33,792 bases of DNA from CAYLPU01 sp964385635 (GTDB lineage Bacteria > Chloroflexota > Anaerolineae > B4-G1), in NCBI GenBank assembly GCA_964385635.1, contig CAYLPU010000053.1, positions 1-33,792 on the forward strand. Direction: 5' to 3'. The notes beneath the pieces are model-generated. The model did no database searches, had not been told where the DNA came from, and saw only the letters and a program-made list of their open reading frames with translations. The position numbers were made by a program, and so were the translations under genes. Each line of letters starts with the position of its first letter. Positions within the stretch are counted from its first letter, which is position 1. Shown here in pieces: positions 23,518 to 30,815 of the stretch.

Positions 23518-23536
23518 AGAGTTTCTCCGCTTGGTG

Positions 23537-23980
23537 TCAGTTATGCACGCGCATCAGTTCCTCGACCTCCGGCCACGGAAGCCCCATCCAGCCGAAACGG
23601 TCCCAATCCACGTACCCACGCTCGTCGAACTGGATTCCCTCGGCTTCCAACAATGTCCGCTGGAGGTCAGCGCTGTGCTCCCGGCAACTGGTGGAGATAC
23701 GGCCCTGACTATTGATGACACGGTGCCAGGGGACGTCGCCCCCCCTTTCATCCCCCCCAATGGGGGGGATCGAGGGGGGGAGCCCCCCACTGGGGGGGAT
23801 CGAGGGGGGGAGCCCCCCAATGGGGGGGACTGAGGAGGGTAGGCTATGCAGAGCCCAGCCGACGGTGCGGGCGGCGCGGGGATGGCCCAACATGCGGGCG
23901 ATTGCCCCGTAGGAGGTGACCTTGCCGGGCGGCACCTGCCGCACCAGCCGGTAGACTCGTTCGAAGAAACCAGTAGCCAT
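23537..23980 (-). CDS. atl: Alkyltransferase-like DNA-lesion-binding protein with repeat insertion
   Basis: A 147-aa member of the O6-alkylguanine-DNA alkyltransferase family. It has VYRLVRQVPPGKVTSYGAIA, the DNA-binding RAARTVGWAL and VPWHRVINSQGRIS. The alkyl-acceptor cysteine of the PCHR motif is replaced by Trp (PWHR), the mark of ATL proteins, which bind alkylated guanine and recruit nucleotide-excision repair rather than repair it themselves. About 35 residues of PPIGGLPPSI repeats are inserted between TVGWAL and VPWHRV, where normal ATLs have about five residues. They come from a 30-bp DNA repeat. The frame is kept. The ribosome site is weak. It lies 9 bp after the dehydratase subunit gene and 19 bp before nrtR. 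Confidence 0.9.
   Translation of the reverse strand: MATGFFERVYRLVRQVPPGKVTSYGAIARMLGHPRAARTVGWALHSLPSSVPPIGGLPPSIPPSGGLPPSIPPIGGDERGGDVPWHRVINSQGRISTSCREHSADLQRTLLEAEGIQFDERGYVDWDRFGWMGLPWPEVEELMRVHN
23753..23842. repeat. Three 30-bp palindromic tandem repeats inside the atl gene
   Basis: Units begin at 23753, 23783 and 23813. Each contains CCCCCCAATGGGGGGG or CCCCCCACTGGGGGGG, an inverted repeat, followed by GATCGAGG-type sequence; the third unit has decayed toward its end. Period 30 keeps the reading frame (10 codons). Confidence 0.9.
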
Positions 23981-23989
23981 CGTCGGAGC

Positions 23990-25186
23990 CTATAGCATCT
24001 CCAGGAATGCCGCCACGCGTTCCCGCACCGATCCCTCGTTGTAGAGACGCTTATCGCACATATCGGCCTCCAGGATGAGAACGGGGAGGCCCAACTCATC
24101 CCGTAGTCTGTCCCGGACGTCGGCCTGGGTGATGGAGAAGGGCTTACAGGAGCGGTTAGCGTGCATCACCATTCCATCCACCTGGAAACGCCGGGCCATG
24201 TCGGCGATGATGCGCAGTCGCGTGGGCAGGTCTACGTTGATGAACACGCTCGTATAGGCCCGTGCCAGGCTGATGAGGGGTTCCTCCGGGTCAAGTTCGA
24301 CGGTCCAGGCGTTGGTGTAGGTGTCGGCGACGAAGCAGGCACCGGCGTCCATGAAGGGGCGGAAGAAGCGGTAGAGGCGATACCAGATGGCGATGTTGTC
24401 CCAGAGGAGGCGGTATCGCTCACCAGGCACCGCGCCAATGGACTGAGCGACGCGGTCCTCCAGTTCGGCCTTGAGGTGGCGGTAGCAATCTACTGCCTGG
24501 CGCGTGCCGCGCAGCGCGACGACGGGAGCCATCGCGACGAAGAGGTCTGGACTGTTGATGGGGGAAGGTTTGTGTTGTCCAAACTCTAGAATCTCCTGCC
24601 ACAGCGAGACTGCCTCTTGCGAGTGGGCCATCACCGCGTGGAACTTGTCGGGTTTCAGGCGACGCTCTGTGTGCACCTCCAGCCAAGCGATGAACTCGCG
24701 CAACTGCTCGGTGACGTAGGCGATAATGTGGGACTCAGCCGGGGTGGTGCGTTGAAAGGGCACATCGAGAATAAATAGGGGCACATCATAGAGTGTGGCC
24801 AGCGCCTCGTACCACTTGAGCACGGTGCCACAGATGTTGTTACAGCAGACCAGTAGGTCAGGGCGGGGCATCCCCTTCAGCGGCGCGTCTTTGGGCTGCA
24901 GCACCGCGCCGATGTGGCTGCGGGCATAGGAGCACAGGTCGGCGGGGTAACCGGTCGCCTCGGCTATCTGGCATAGATCGACGGCGGCTCCGCGCGCACC
25001 GCACAGTGCACCGTAGTTCTCCGGGTAGAGGGTGAGAATTCCCATAGCCTCCACAATCTCGACCGGCGCACCGCTGGTGACGTAGGCCAGTGGTTTGAGT
25101 CGTGCTAGTAGTTTGCGCTGCACGTAGTAGCGCGCCATCACGCTGTTGATCTCTTTGAGCGACTGGAGGCGAGGATAGTTTGGCAT
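23990..25186 (-). CDS. 2-hydroxyacyl-CoA dehydratase / benzoyl-CoA reductase family subunit (HgdB-like)
   Basis: A 398-aa cytosolic iron-sulfur subunit of the HGD-D family. Members hold a [4Fe-4S] cluster and, after ATP-driven electron transfer from an activator, dehydrate 2-hydroxyacyl-CoA, reduce benzoyl-CoA or do other low-potential reductions. Candidate cluster cysteines are in ADLCSYARSHIG, LLVCCNNICGTVLKWYE and NRSCKPFS; ASGAPVEIVEAMG-type sequence (here TSGAPVEIVEAMGI) is the usual entry to the fold. The gene is 10 bp after its partner subunit. The substrate cannot be read from sequence; double-cubane reductases of the same family are an alternative. The ATG at 25186 has a modest AGG ribosome site. 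Confidence 0.88.
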   Translation of the reverse strand: MPNYPRLQSLKEINSVMARYYVQRKLLARLKPLAYVTSGAPVEIVEAMGILTLYPENYGALCGARGAAVDLCQIAEATGYPADLCSYARSHIGAVLQPKDAPLKGMPRPDLLVCCNNICGTVLKWYEALATLYDVPLFILDVPFQRTTPAESHIIAYVTEQLREFIAWLEVHTERRLKPDKFHAVMAHSQEAVSLWQEILEFGQHKPSPINSPDLFVAMAPVVALRGTRQAVDCYRHLKAELEDRVAQSIGAVPGERYRLLWDNIAIWYRLYRFFRPFMDAGACFVADTYTNAWTVELDPEEPLISLARAYTSVFINVDLPTRLRIIADMARRFQVDGMVMHANRSCKPFSITQADVRDRLRDELGLPVLILEADMCDKRLYNEGSVRERVAAFLEML

Positions 25187-25196
25187 TGGATCGTGC

Positions 25197-26285
25197 CTAC
25201 TGTTGGTTGGTTGTCAGCATCTCCACAAACGCCTCTATCCGCGTGCGCAGTTGACCGGCCTGGGATGCCTGCTCCAGTTCGACCAGCAGGTGGGGCACGC
25301 CGACCCGGTCCAGCGCGTGGGACAGTTGCACGTAATCGAAGCCGTGGGGCTCGCAGAACTTCTGGCGGACGAAGATGACGCCGTCGGCGCTCCGCGTCTG
25401 TACCAGCGATAGAAGGTGGGCGGCGCGAGTACGCTGGGGGTGATACTTGGTCGGGGTGGGCACGAGTGCCAGCAGTCTGTCTGCCAGAGTTTCGAGAGGG
25501 TTGCCGTTCCTGGCGGCGTCCATCGCGAAGTATCGTTCTCCCAGGTCCAGCAAGTCCCCAACCACACGGGCACCAGCCTGAGTAAGGACAGCGAAGAAAA
25601 TAGGGTCGGCTAGAGCGGAACCGACCGGAAGGATACGGGGCATGCTGCCTGGGCTCCCCAAAGCGGGAGGGATGGCAGGCTGTTCCAGCAGCCGCGCCAG
25701 ATCGTCGTTGTACGTCTCCTTCGGCGTCTGGAAGGCGGCCCGCACGAGGGTGTAGAAGTCGTATGGGGCGAAGTCTCCGGCGCGAGCGTAGAGGCGGCGG
25801 ACCAGGGCACGTGTGCGGTTGTAGAGCGCGATGCTCTCCTGCAGTGCGTCGTCGTGGATGGGGTAGCCGGTTGTGGACTGGATGCGCTCGCGCAGCGACT
25901 GGAGTTCGGCCAGGAGATAGGTGCGGGCGGAAGTGCTGTCCAGGCGCAGCGGCATCCCGAAATGGAACAGGGGGATGTCGGGCACATTCCGCCGCCAGAG
26001 GTCGGTCATCCCTTGCACTGTGTCACAGGTTTGGGCGAGGGCCATCCCAGCCAGGCCATCTAGTTTGCCAGCGAGGGCCTGATCGAGTGCGGAATCAGTG
26101 ACCCAGCAGGTGAATCCGGGCAGATGGGCGCGAGCGTGTCCGCGGTCGTCTGGGGTGTGGAAGATGAACATAGGAGTGAAGCCTGCCGCGTGGAAGAGTG
26201 CCTCAGGGACATAAGCGGTGAGGAAGCCGAGGGGAGATTGAAGGCTGCGAATTTCGGTTTTCGGATTGGGGATCGGAGATTGCAT
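25197..26285 (-). CDS. 2-hydroxyacyl-CoA dehydratase / benzoyl-CoA reductase family subunit (HgdA-like)
   Basis: A 362-aa partner of the neighbouring HGD-D subunit. It has TAYVPEALFHAAGFTP, which is the usual start of the fold, and cysteines in FTCWVTD, QTCDTVQGM and KFCEPHGFDY, the last two being the classic cluster ligand motifs of the family. Residues 2-17 are translated from a GAGATTG heptamer array and are probably not structural. The start ATG at 26285 lies two bases after the stop of the 26-codon activator remnant and lacks a good ribosome site, so translation may depend on coupling to that mini-gene. The intact activator needed by such enzymes is encoded at 30816-31580. Confidence 0.86.
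   Translation of the reverse strand: MQSPIPNPKTEIRSLQSPLGFLTAYVPEALFHAAGFTPMFIFHTPDDRGHARAHLPGFTCWVTDSALDQALAGKLDGLAGMALAQTCDTVQGMTDLWRRNVPDIPLFHFGMPLRLDSTSARTYLLAELQSLRERIQSTTGYPIHDDALQESIALYNRTRALVRRLYARAGDFAPYDFYTLVRAAFQTPKETYNDDLARLLEQPAIPPALGSPGSMPRILPVGSALADPIFFAVLTQAGARVVGDLLDLGERYFAMDAARNGNPLETLADRLLALVPTPTKYHPQRTRAAHLLSLVQTRSADGVIFVRQKFCEPHGFDYVQLSHALDRVGVPHLLVELEQASQAGQLRTRIEAFVEMLTTNQQ
26234..26282. repeat. GAGATTG heptamer repeat at the start of the HgdA-like gene
   Basis: Seven units in exact 7-bp register; the first and last are GAGATTG, the middle ones degenerate (AAGGCTG, CGAATTT, CGGTTTT, CGGATTG, GGGATCG). Same unit as at the NadC/NadA joint. Confidence 0.75.
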
Positions 26286-26287
26286 GT

Positions 26288-26368
26288 TTACTCACGGGCG
26301 ATGATAGCTGCACCGAAGAAGGCCGTTTTGGCGGTGGTTGCGCCCGTATCCGCGCCTGCTGTGTGCAT
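26288..26368 (-). pseudogene. Internally deleted activator ATPase (26-codon remnant)
   Basis: The 26 codons read MHTAGADTGATTAKTAFF then GAAIIARE and stop. The first part matches the N-terminus of the intact activator at 30816-31580 (MYTAGVDVGAITAKATIF) and the last eight residues match its C-terminus (GAAIIARE). Everything between is gone, but the frame is kept. Promoter and start codon are conserved with the intact copy. It now forms a leader ORF two bases ahead of the HgdA-like start. Confidence 0.88.
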
Positions 26369-26375
26369 ACCATAA

Positions 26376-26404
26376 ATGGTACGCGAATTATGCGGAGATG
26401 TCAA
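26376..26404 (-). promoter_or_regulatory. Leaderless-type promoter of the activator remnant and dehydratase genes
   Basis: Minus strand perfect TTGACA (26404-26399), 17-bp spacer, TACCAT (26381-26376). Only 7 nt separate the -10 box from the ATG at 26368, so transcription should begin at or next to the start codon. The same arrangement occurs at 31588-31616. Confidence 0.65.
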
Positions 26405-26420
26405 GTGGGGGATTCGCGGC

Positions 26421-26484
26421 GGCATGGGTTCTTTCCCATGCCAGAATGGGGCGACATGGCGGCTGAAATGGGGCGTTGTCCCAT
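26421..26484. promoter_or_regulatory. Candidate regulator-binding region of locus 1
   Basis: GGCATGGG/CCCATGCC (26421-26428, 26435-26442) is a perfect 8-bp hairpin. AATGGGGCG occurs at 26445-26453 and again 22 bp later at 26467-26475, followed by the inverted GTCCCAT (26478-26484) abutting the -35 box of the response-regulator gene. The AATGGGGCG pair with its 22-bp spacing is conserved at locus 2. Confidence 0.55.
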
Positions 26485-26512
26485 AGACATCGTCTCTAGT
26501 ATCTGGTATATT
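26484..26512 (+). promoter_or_regulatory. Promoter of response-regulator gene 1
   Basis: TAGACA (26484-26489), 17-bp spacer, TATATT (26507-26512). Both boxes and spacer length are the same at locus 2 (31682-31710). Confidence 0.65.
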
Positions 26513-26587
26513 TAGACTAGGCGGATGTATTATGCAGTGAGGTGATTGGCAGAGGTGCGAGAGGAAGAGACGCAGAAGGAGGGTGAA

Positions 26588-27259
26588 ATGGCGATAAGAT
26601 TATTGCTTGCCGACGATCATGCACTGTTGCGAGAGGGAATAGTCTCGCTTCTCGCCGACTACCCCGAGTTTGTCGTGGTCGCTGAGGCGGAGGACGGACT
26701 CCAGGCAATCGAGTTGGCCAGACGGGTGCAGCCCGATGTAGTCATTCTTGATCTGATGCTACCTGGCGTGGATGGTTTCCAAGTAGCGGGCAAATTGCGC
26801 CGGGTCCGGTCAGGCATCAAAATAATCGTATTTAGCGCGCGTACTGAGTGGGAGATGGTAGATCGGGCACTGGCCGCTGGTGCGGATGGCTACGTCTCTA
26901 AAGCAAGTTGCACGAGAGACCTTGTTGAGGCGCTGCGCTGTGTGATGAAGGATGATCGTTTCGTTTCGTCGGGGTTGGGTAGACGACAGCCAGCCGTCGT
27001 TGAGCAGCGGTGGGTAGACCGGAGCCGCGAGATGGCTCTCCTGACCTCACGTGAGCGCCAGATAATGTGTATGGTCGCTGGTGGTTTGGCGAACAAGCAC
27101 ATTGCACGCAGGCTGGGCATCAGTGTTCACACTGTCCGCAATCATCGCCACCGGCTGATGAACAAACTGGGTGTTCATGACACCGCTACGCTCACGCGCA
27201 TTGCTGTGAGCTGGGGAGTGCTGGATCCAGTGCGGATGGGGAATCTGATTGCCGCCTAG
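26588..27259 (+). CDS. NarL/FixJ-type response regulator, copy 1
   Basis: A 223-aa two-component regulator. The receiver (1-120) has the acidic pair DD at 9-10, phospho-acceptor D55 in VILDLMLPG, and the conserved Lys in YVSKAS. The C-terminal LuxR-type helix-turn-helix has LTSRERQIMCMVAGGLANKH and LGISVHTVRNHRHRLMNKLG. The ATG at 26588 with AAGGAGG upstream is preferred to a TTG at 26546. It is divergent from the activator remnant and dehydratase genes, which it probably regulates (inference). It is a close paralogue of the product of 31786-32430. No cognate histidine kinase gene is adjacent. It ends 12 bp from the convergent protease gene. Confidence 0.93.
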   Translation: MAIRLLLADDHALLREGIVSLLADYPEFVVVAEAEDGLQAIELARRVQPDVVILDLMLPGVDGFQVAGKLRRVRSGIKIIVFSARTEWEMVDRALAAGADGYVSKASCTRDLVEALRCVMKDDRFVSSGLGRRQPAVVEQRWVDRSREMALLTSRERQIMCMVAGGLANKHIARRLGISVHTVRNHRHRLMNKLGVHDTATLTRIAVSWGVLDPVRMGNLIAA

Positions 27260-27271
27260 AGAACATCTGGG

Positions 27272-29410
27272 CTATCGCGATTCCTTACTTACAGTCGGGT
27301 GAGCCACCGAGGTCTCTGACGCATCAGGGAAGATAGACAGGTCAGATGATGCCGTGGTTGTTGAGATGCTTACGTCGTCCAGGAAGAAGTTGCTGTTCCA
27401 AAGCCAGTCGGTCTCGACGACAAAGCGCAGTTCCACCGTCTGCCCTTGCCAACTGGTGACATTGATCTGCTGAGACAGCCATGCCCCCGTGTTGTTGTCA
27501 GCGCAGAGGCTGTGTGTCTTCAGTGTGCTTGATTCAAAGCGGACATAGGCATAGTCGTAGCCGCACAGGTCTTCCGAAGCACTCCAATACCAGTACTTGA
27601 GCATGGTACCGTTGGAAGGGATGGTTACCTTCTGAGAAAGGATCGAGGTTTCGTCGTCGTCCCCTCCCAGCCAGGCGGCCCAGTTTCCTCCATGAGGAGA
27701 TACGGACGTGGGCAAGTCCGACGTTTCCAGGATAAGGGTCCATCCATTGCTGGAGTACTCGCTCCAGGAGCCATCACGGCCACTCTCAAAGCCACTGTTC
27801 GACAGGGAGTAAGTTTTTCCGGAGCCTTGGGCTACCATCGGCAGGTAGGCCCAGTCCGATGCGACTACTGAGGGGCTGTAAACGATGTAGTTTGCCGAAT
27901 AGCCCACGTTGGAAGTTCCGTAGCCGATGCGCATGTAGCCGCTCTCGCCCCAACTGGTGCCCCAGGAATTGCGCAGGATCCAGACCCCGTTCGTTCCCTG
28001 ACTGTCGTCCCAGCCCACGAGGACAATGGCGTGATCTACATCGTAGGTGCACTGCTGACTCTCGTCGGTCTGGAAGACCCCGCCTGTGTAACGCGAGAAG
28101 GTATTGCCCGCACAGACCCCGGTCGCGACCGGTCCGTAGGTATGGATGGCCTGCTTGATCGCGGCTACGGAGGGGACACCATCCTCGTTCCCGACGAAAG
28201 CCCACGAGGTGATTCTGTACGGGTGACTGTATCCTCCTCCGCAGGGGTCATCTCTCGCCACATAGGGAAATCCCGACTCAAGCACTGCTCCGGCCTGGGA
28301 CTCGCTCGGTGGCTTCTTGTTCCGGTGGTAGTCGTGAGCCCACCAGCCGCCATCACAACCCCAATCGTCGACATTGCAAGAGACCAGGTACTGCTCCGCG
28401 AGGTCAATGCTCCCCCTACTATCGCTGTACTTGATCCACGCCTCCAGCGGCCCTGCTGTCGCAAAGGCCCAACAACTTCCACACGCTCCCTGATCCTTGA
28501 CCGATGGGCATCCACCGTGCGCGTCGCACCAGTTGTAGGCGCTAGGAAGGCTCTGCACAGAGGAAGGTGGGGTATCCTGATGGAGAGTTAGGTCCTCTTC
28601 CTCCCCTCCCTCATTCGGGATCCCGAAAGCAGGAGCGAGATCTGGAGGCGGCAGAGGCACACTGAGGGTTGCACAGGCCTCTCCCAGGTCCATGCCGTTC
28701 GCCTGGATCGAGATCACCATAGTTGGGGGGAGGTCGGCCTGCCATGGGCGCCGGTAGACCAGACGCAAATCGGTCTGCTCTGTCTTCACAGCCTTGAGCC
28801 GGATGACCTGCCTGGCTGGCGCCCCCAACCCTTTCGAGACTTGGTGTGTTTCCACATCGTTCACCTGGGAAAGCGTACTTCTATCCGGGCTCTCTACTCC
28901 CCACGAGTAACCAGTGGAGGGATTGGCCGGCAGAGCGATCATCAGTGTCTGACCCGCGCGAATAGCCCCGCTCAGTTCTAGAGCCACCGGCCCCTCGAGC
29001 CATTCCGCGGCGCGTCCTGCATTGAGGGCTATCTCTGTGATTTCTCGTGCATCTTCTCCTTCCAGGAGGAAGGTCCAATTGGTGTCCTCTCTCCCATTCA
29101 AGTTCTTTTCCCAGGTGTAACGAATCCTACGGTCTCCGAAGATCGCCGCTGCTCCTCGCTGTATCTGTGCATCCAGAGCCTCTCCCGGGTCGGATGACAC
29201 CGATGGTGGAAGAACGAAGGAGAGGATTGCCTCGCCATTCCATGTCCCGTCCGGGCGAACGGTGATCGAGACATTGATGGATTCCATGCCGCTGCTGGGT
29301 TGAGGTGGGATCGGAGTTGGGGTTGGTGGTCCCGCGGCGTGGGTCAGATAGGTGCTGGCGACCAGCAGTGTCAGCAAGAGCAACCCGCTGGGTAAGGTTT
29401 TCCTGAGCAT
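27272..29410 (-). CDS. Secreted papain-like cysteine protease with chagasin-type inhibitor domain
   Basis: A 712-aa exported protein. A signal peptide (to about AHA or THAA) and Pro/Thr linker lead to an N-terminal domain (about 44-140), then a domain (about 145-240) with the chagasin (I42 inhibitor) loops NPSTGYSW, GLGAPARQ and YRRPW. The papain (C1A) domain follows: QGACGSCWAFA with catalytic Cys near residue 313, the SCNVDDWGCDGGW segment, catalytic His in DVDHAIVLVGWD and Asn in LRNSWGTSWGESGY. The C-terminal 170 residues are a beta-sandwich-like adhesion or binding domain (SNSGFESGRDGSW, HGGNWAAWLGGDDDE, FFLDDVSI). The ATG at 29410 was preferred to 29416 because it is 9 nt from AGGAG. 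Chagasins inhibit papain-type enzymes, so the domain may act as a built-in inhibitor or propeptide. Confidence 0.92.
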   Translation of the reverse strand: MLRKTLPSGLLLLTLLVASTYLTHAAGPPTPTPIPPQPSSGMESINVSITVRPDGTWNGEAILSFVLPPSVSSDPGEALDAQIQRGAAAIFGDRRIRYTWEKNLNGREDTNWTFLLEGEDAREITEIALNAGRAAEWLEGPVALELSGAIRAGQTLMIALPANPSTGYSWGVESPDRSTLSQVNDVETHQVSKGLGAPARQVIRLKAVKTEQTDLRLVYRRPWQADLPPTMVISIQANGMDLGEACATLSVPLPPPDLAPAFGIPNEGGEEEDLTLHQDTPPSSVQSLPSAYNWCDAHGGCPSVKDQGACGSCWAFATAGPLEAWIKYSDSRGSIDLAEQYLVSCNVDDWGCDGGWWAHDYHRNKKPPSESQAGAVLESGFPYVARDDPCGGGYSHPYRITSWAFVGNEDGVPSVAAIKQAIHTYGPVATGVCAGNTFSRYTGGVFQTDESQQCTYDVDHAIVLVGWDDSQGTNGVWILRNSWGTSWGESGYMRIGYGTSNVGYSANYIVYSPSVVASDWAYLPMVAQGSGKTYSLSNSGFESGRDGSWSEYSSNGWTLILETSDLPTSVSPHGGNWAAWLGGDDDETSILSQKVTIPSNGTMLKYWYWSASEDLCGYDYAYVRFESSTLKTHSLCADNNTGAWLSQQINVTSWQGQTVELRFVVETDWLWNSNFFLDDVSISTTTASSDLSIFPDASETSVAHPTVSKESR

Positions 29411-29490
29411 TGTCATACTCTCCTGATGCTGATTGGGTATGGATCGGTCTCTGCGTAATCGGCGATCAGTCCCTGTTTGTCCGTACCTAT

Positions 29491-29519
29491 AGAATACACC
29501 AAAAGATACATTCTTTCAA
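29491..29519 (-). promoter_or_regulatory. Promoter of the protease gene
   Basis: Minus strand TTGAAA (29519-29514), 17-bp spacer, TATTCT (29496-29491). Predicted start near 29485, about 75 nt before the start codon. Confidence 0.5.
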
Positions 29520-29569
29520 TAGGATTTATGGGCTATTTGACCGTTGGTTTGTCGTTGAGAAGTGAGCAT

Positions 29570-29609
29570 GCCTACGTGTGAACGGGTCTGTGCGATACGG
29601 CACGTAGGC
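29570..29609. repeat. Inverted repeat between protease and radical SAM genes
   Basis: GCCTACGTG (29570-29578) and CACGTAGGC (29601-29609) are perfect 9-bp arms with a 22-nt loop. It lies upstream of the protease promoter and downstream of the radical SAM gene; it could be a terminator stem or a protein site. Confidence 0.4.
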
Positions 29610-29668
29610 GTGATTTGCTCCCCAATGGGTACAGACCAGCAGCGGGGAGGATTTACCAGCAGTATCAC

Positions 29669-30766
29669 TCAATAGTCGCGGGAAAGCAGGTGACGGTTGC
29701 CGATGCGCACGGTGTGCAACCCAGCCGCGCGGGCACTGGCCTCGGCCTCGTCGGCATGGCGCACGGAGGTGCGGGGCAGGTCGGGAAACAGAAAATGGGG
29801 GGCGAAACCGAGCAGGATGTAGGGGATGGTCGGGTTGAGGGCGGCAATGAAGTGAGCGATGCGGCCCACCTCCTCGGCATCCACATAGCCGGGTACGAGA
29901 AGCGTGCTGGCGACGACGGGGGGTGGGATGGGACGTTCGTCGAAGCGAGCAGCGGCACGGGCGAAGTTGGTCAGCGTCTGGTGGTTGTTGGCCCCAGTGA
30001 GGGCACGGTGCAGGTTATCGTTGTGAGCCTTGAGATCGAACTTGACGCAGCCGCCGGTGACGAGGGAGAGGTCGAGCACGCGGTCCATCAGGCGGGGATG
30101 GGCGGTGCCGTTGGTCTCCCAGCAGATGACGACCCCCCGCTCGGCCAGGAGGCGGCTGGCGGCCAGAGCGTGTACCATCTGGCTGGCCGGATCGCCGCCG
30201 AAGTAGCAGACACAGTAGGTGCGTGGGTTGGCAGTGTTGGCCAACTCGGCGGCGGTCAGACGAGGCGAGCGGCCCGAGTCGGTCTCGCGGAAGTGGTAGT
30301 TCTGGCAGAACAGGCAGTCGATGGTGCACGAAGCGTAGAAGACCGCCAGATTGTGCCTGCCACGCTGTGTGTGTCCGACACAGAAGGGGTCGGCAACGCA
30401 GTTGGTGGGCAGAGGGTCGCGGTACCAGTGGAGAAGACCCTGGTCGGGGGTGCCGGCCATGTGGCGCAGTTTGCCGTCCTGCACTTCGCGTATCCCACAG
30501 TAGCCGCGCTCTCCTTCGCCAATGACGCAAGTATGCACGCATAGCCCGCAGCGGTGACCTCCCTCGGTGCGGGGCGGTCGCTCTGGCAGGCCGAAGAGGC
30601 GGCGGGAGGCGGCATGGGCGGCGTCGGCGACCGGTAACGCCTCCCGGGGCCGGCTGCGGATGCACTCCAGACACACGCCCAGGTGCGCGGCGATGAGGTG
30701 TGAATGGGAACCGCATAGGACACAAATCTGTTCGGGGAGGGGCTCAGTTATCGGTGTTTGCCACAT
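29669..30766 (-). CDS. Radical SAM enzyme with N-terminal cysteine-rich domains
   Basis: A 365-aa radical SAM protein of the PflA/AmrS-like group. A small zinc-ribbon-like segment opens it (CVLCGSHSHL, GVCLEC), then HRCGLCVHTCVIGEGERGYC-type cysteines resembling the N-terminal region of AmrS (AmmeMemoRadiSam) proteins. The radical SAM cluster motif is CTIDCLFCQNYHF (CxxxCxxC), followed by CYFGGDPASQM, the glycine-rich SAM-binding strand, and WETNGTA. Such enzymes make glycyl radicals or modify proteins; the target is unknown here. It lies 49 bp after the activator ATPase gene on the same strand, so it is probably in the activator operon controlled by the LuxR-type locus. The ATG at 30766 has an AGG-type ribosome site. 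Confidence 0.88.
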   Translation of the reverse strand: MWQTPITEPLPEQICVLCGSHSHLIAAHLGVCLECIRSRPREALPVADAAHAASRRLFGLPERPPRTEGGHRCGLCVHTCVIGEGERGYCGIREVQDGKLRHMAGTPDQGLLHWYRDPLPTNCVADPFCVGHTQRGRHNLAVFYASCTIDCLFCQNYHFRETDSGRSPRLTAAELANTANPRTYCVCYFGGDPASQMVHALAASRLLAERGVVICWETNGTAHPRLMDRVLDLSLVTGGCVKFDLKAHNDNLHRALTGANNHQTLTNFARAAARFDERPIPPPVVASTLLVPGYVDAEEVGRIAHFIAALNPTIPYILLGFAPHFLFPDLPRTSVRHADEAEASARAAGLHTVRIGNRHLLSRDY

Positions 30767-30815
30767 CGGTCAGTGCCTGTTGCATGAAGTCGCGGGCACG
30801 GAGGGAATTGCCTGT

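Noticed and set aside
23740..23842. CRISPR-like array.
   Set aside because: The 30-bp units are adjacent tandem repeats with no unique spacers and lie inside a coding frame.
29570..29609. Intrinsic terminator of the radical SAM operon.
   Set aside because: The 9-bp stem has a 22-nt loop and no U-tract, so it is listed only as an inverted repeat.
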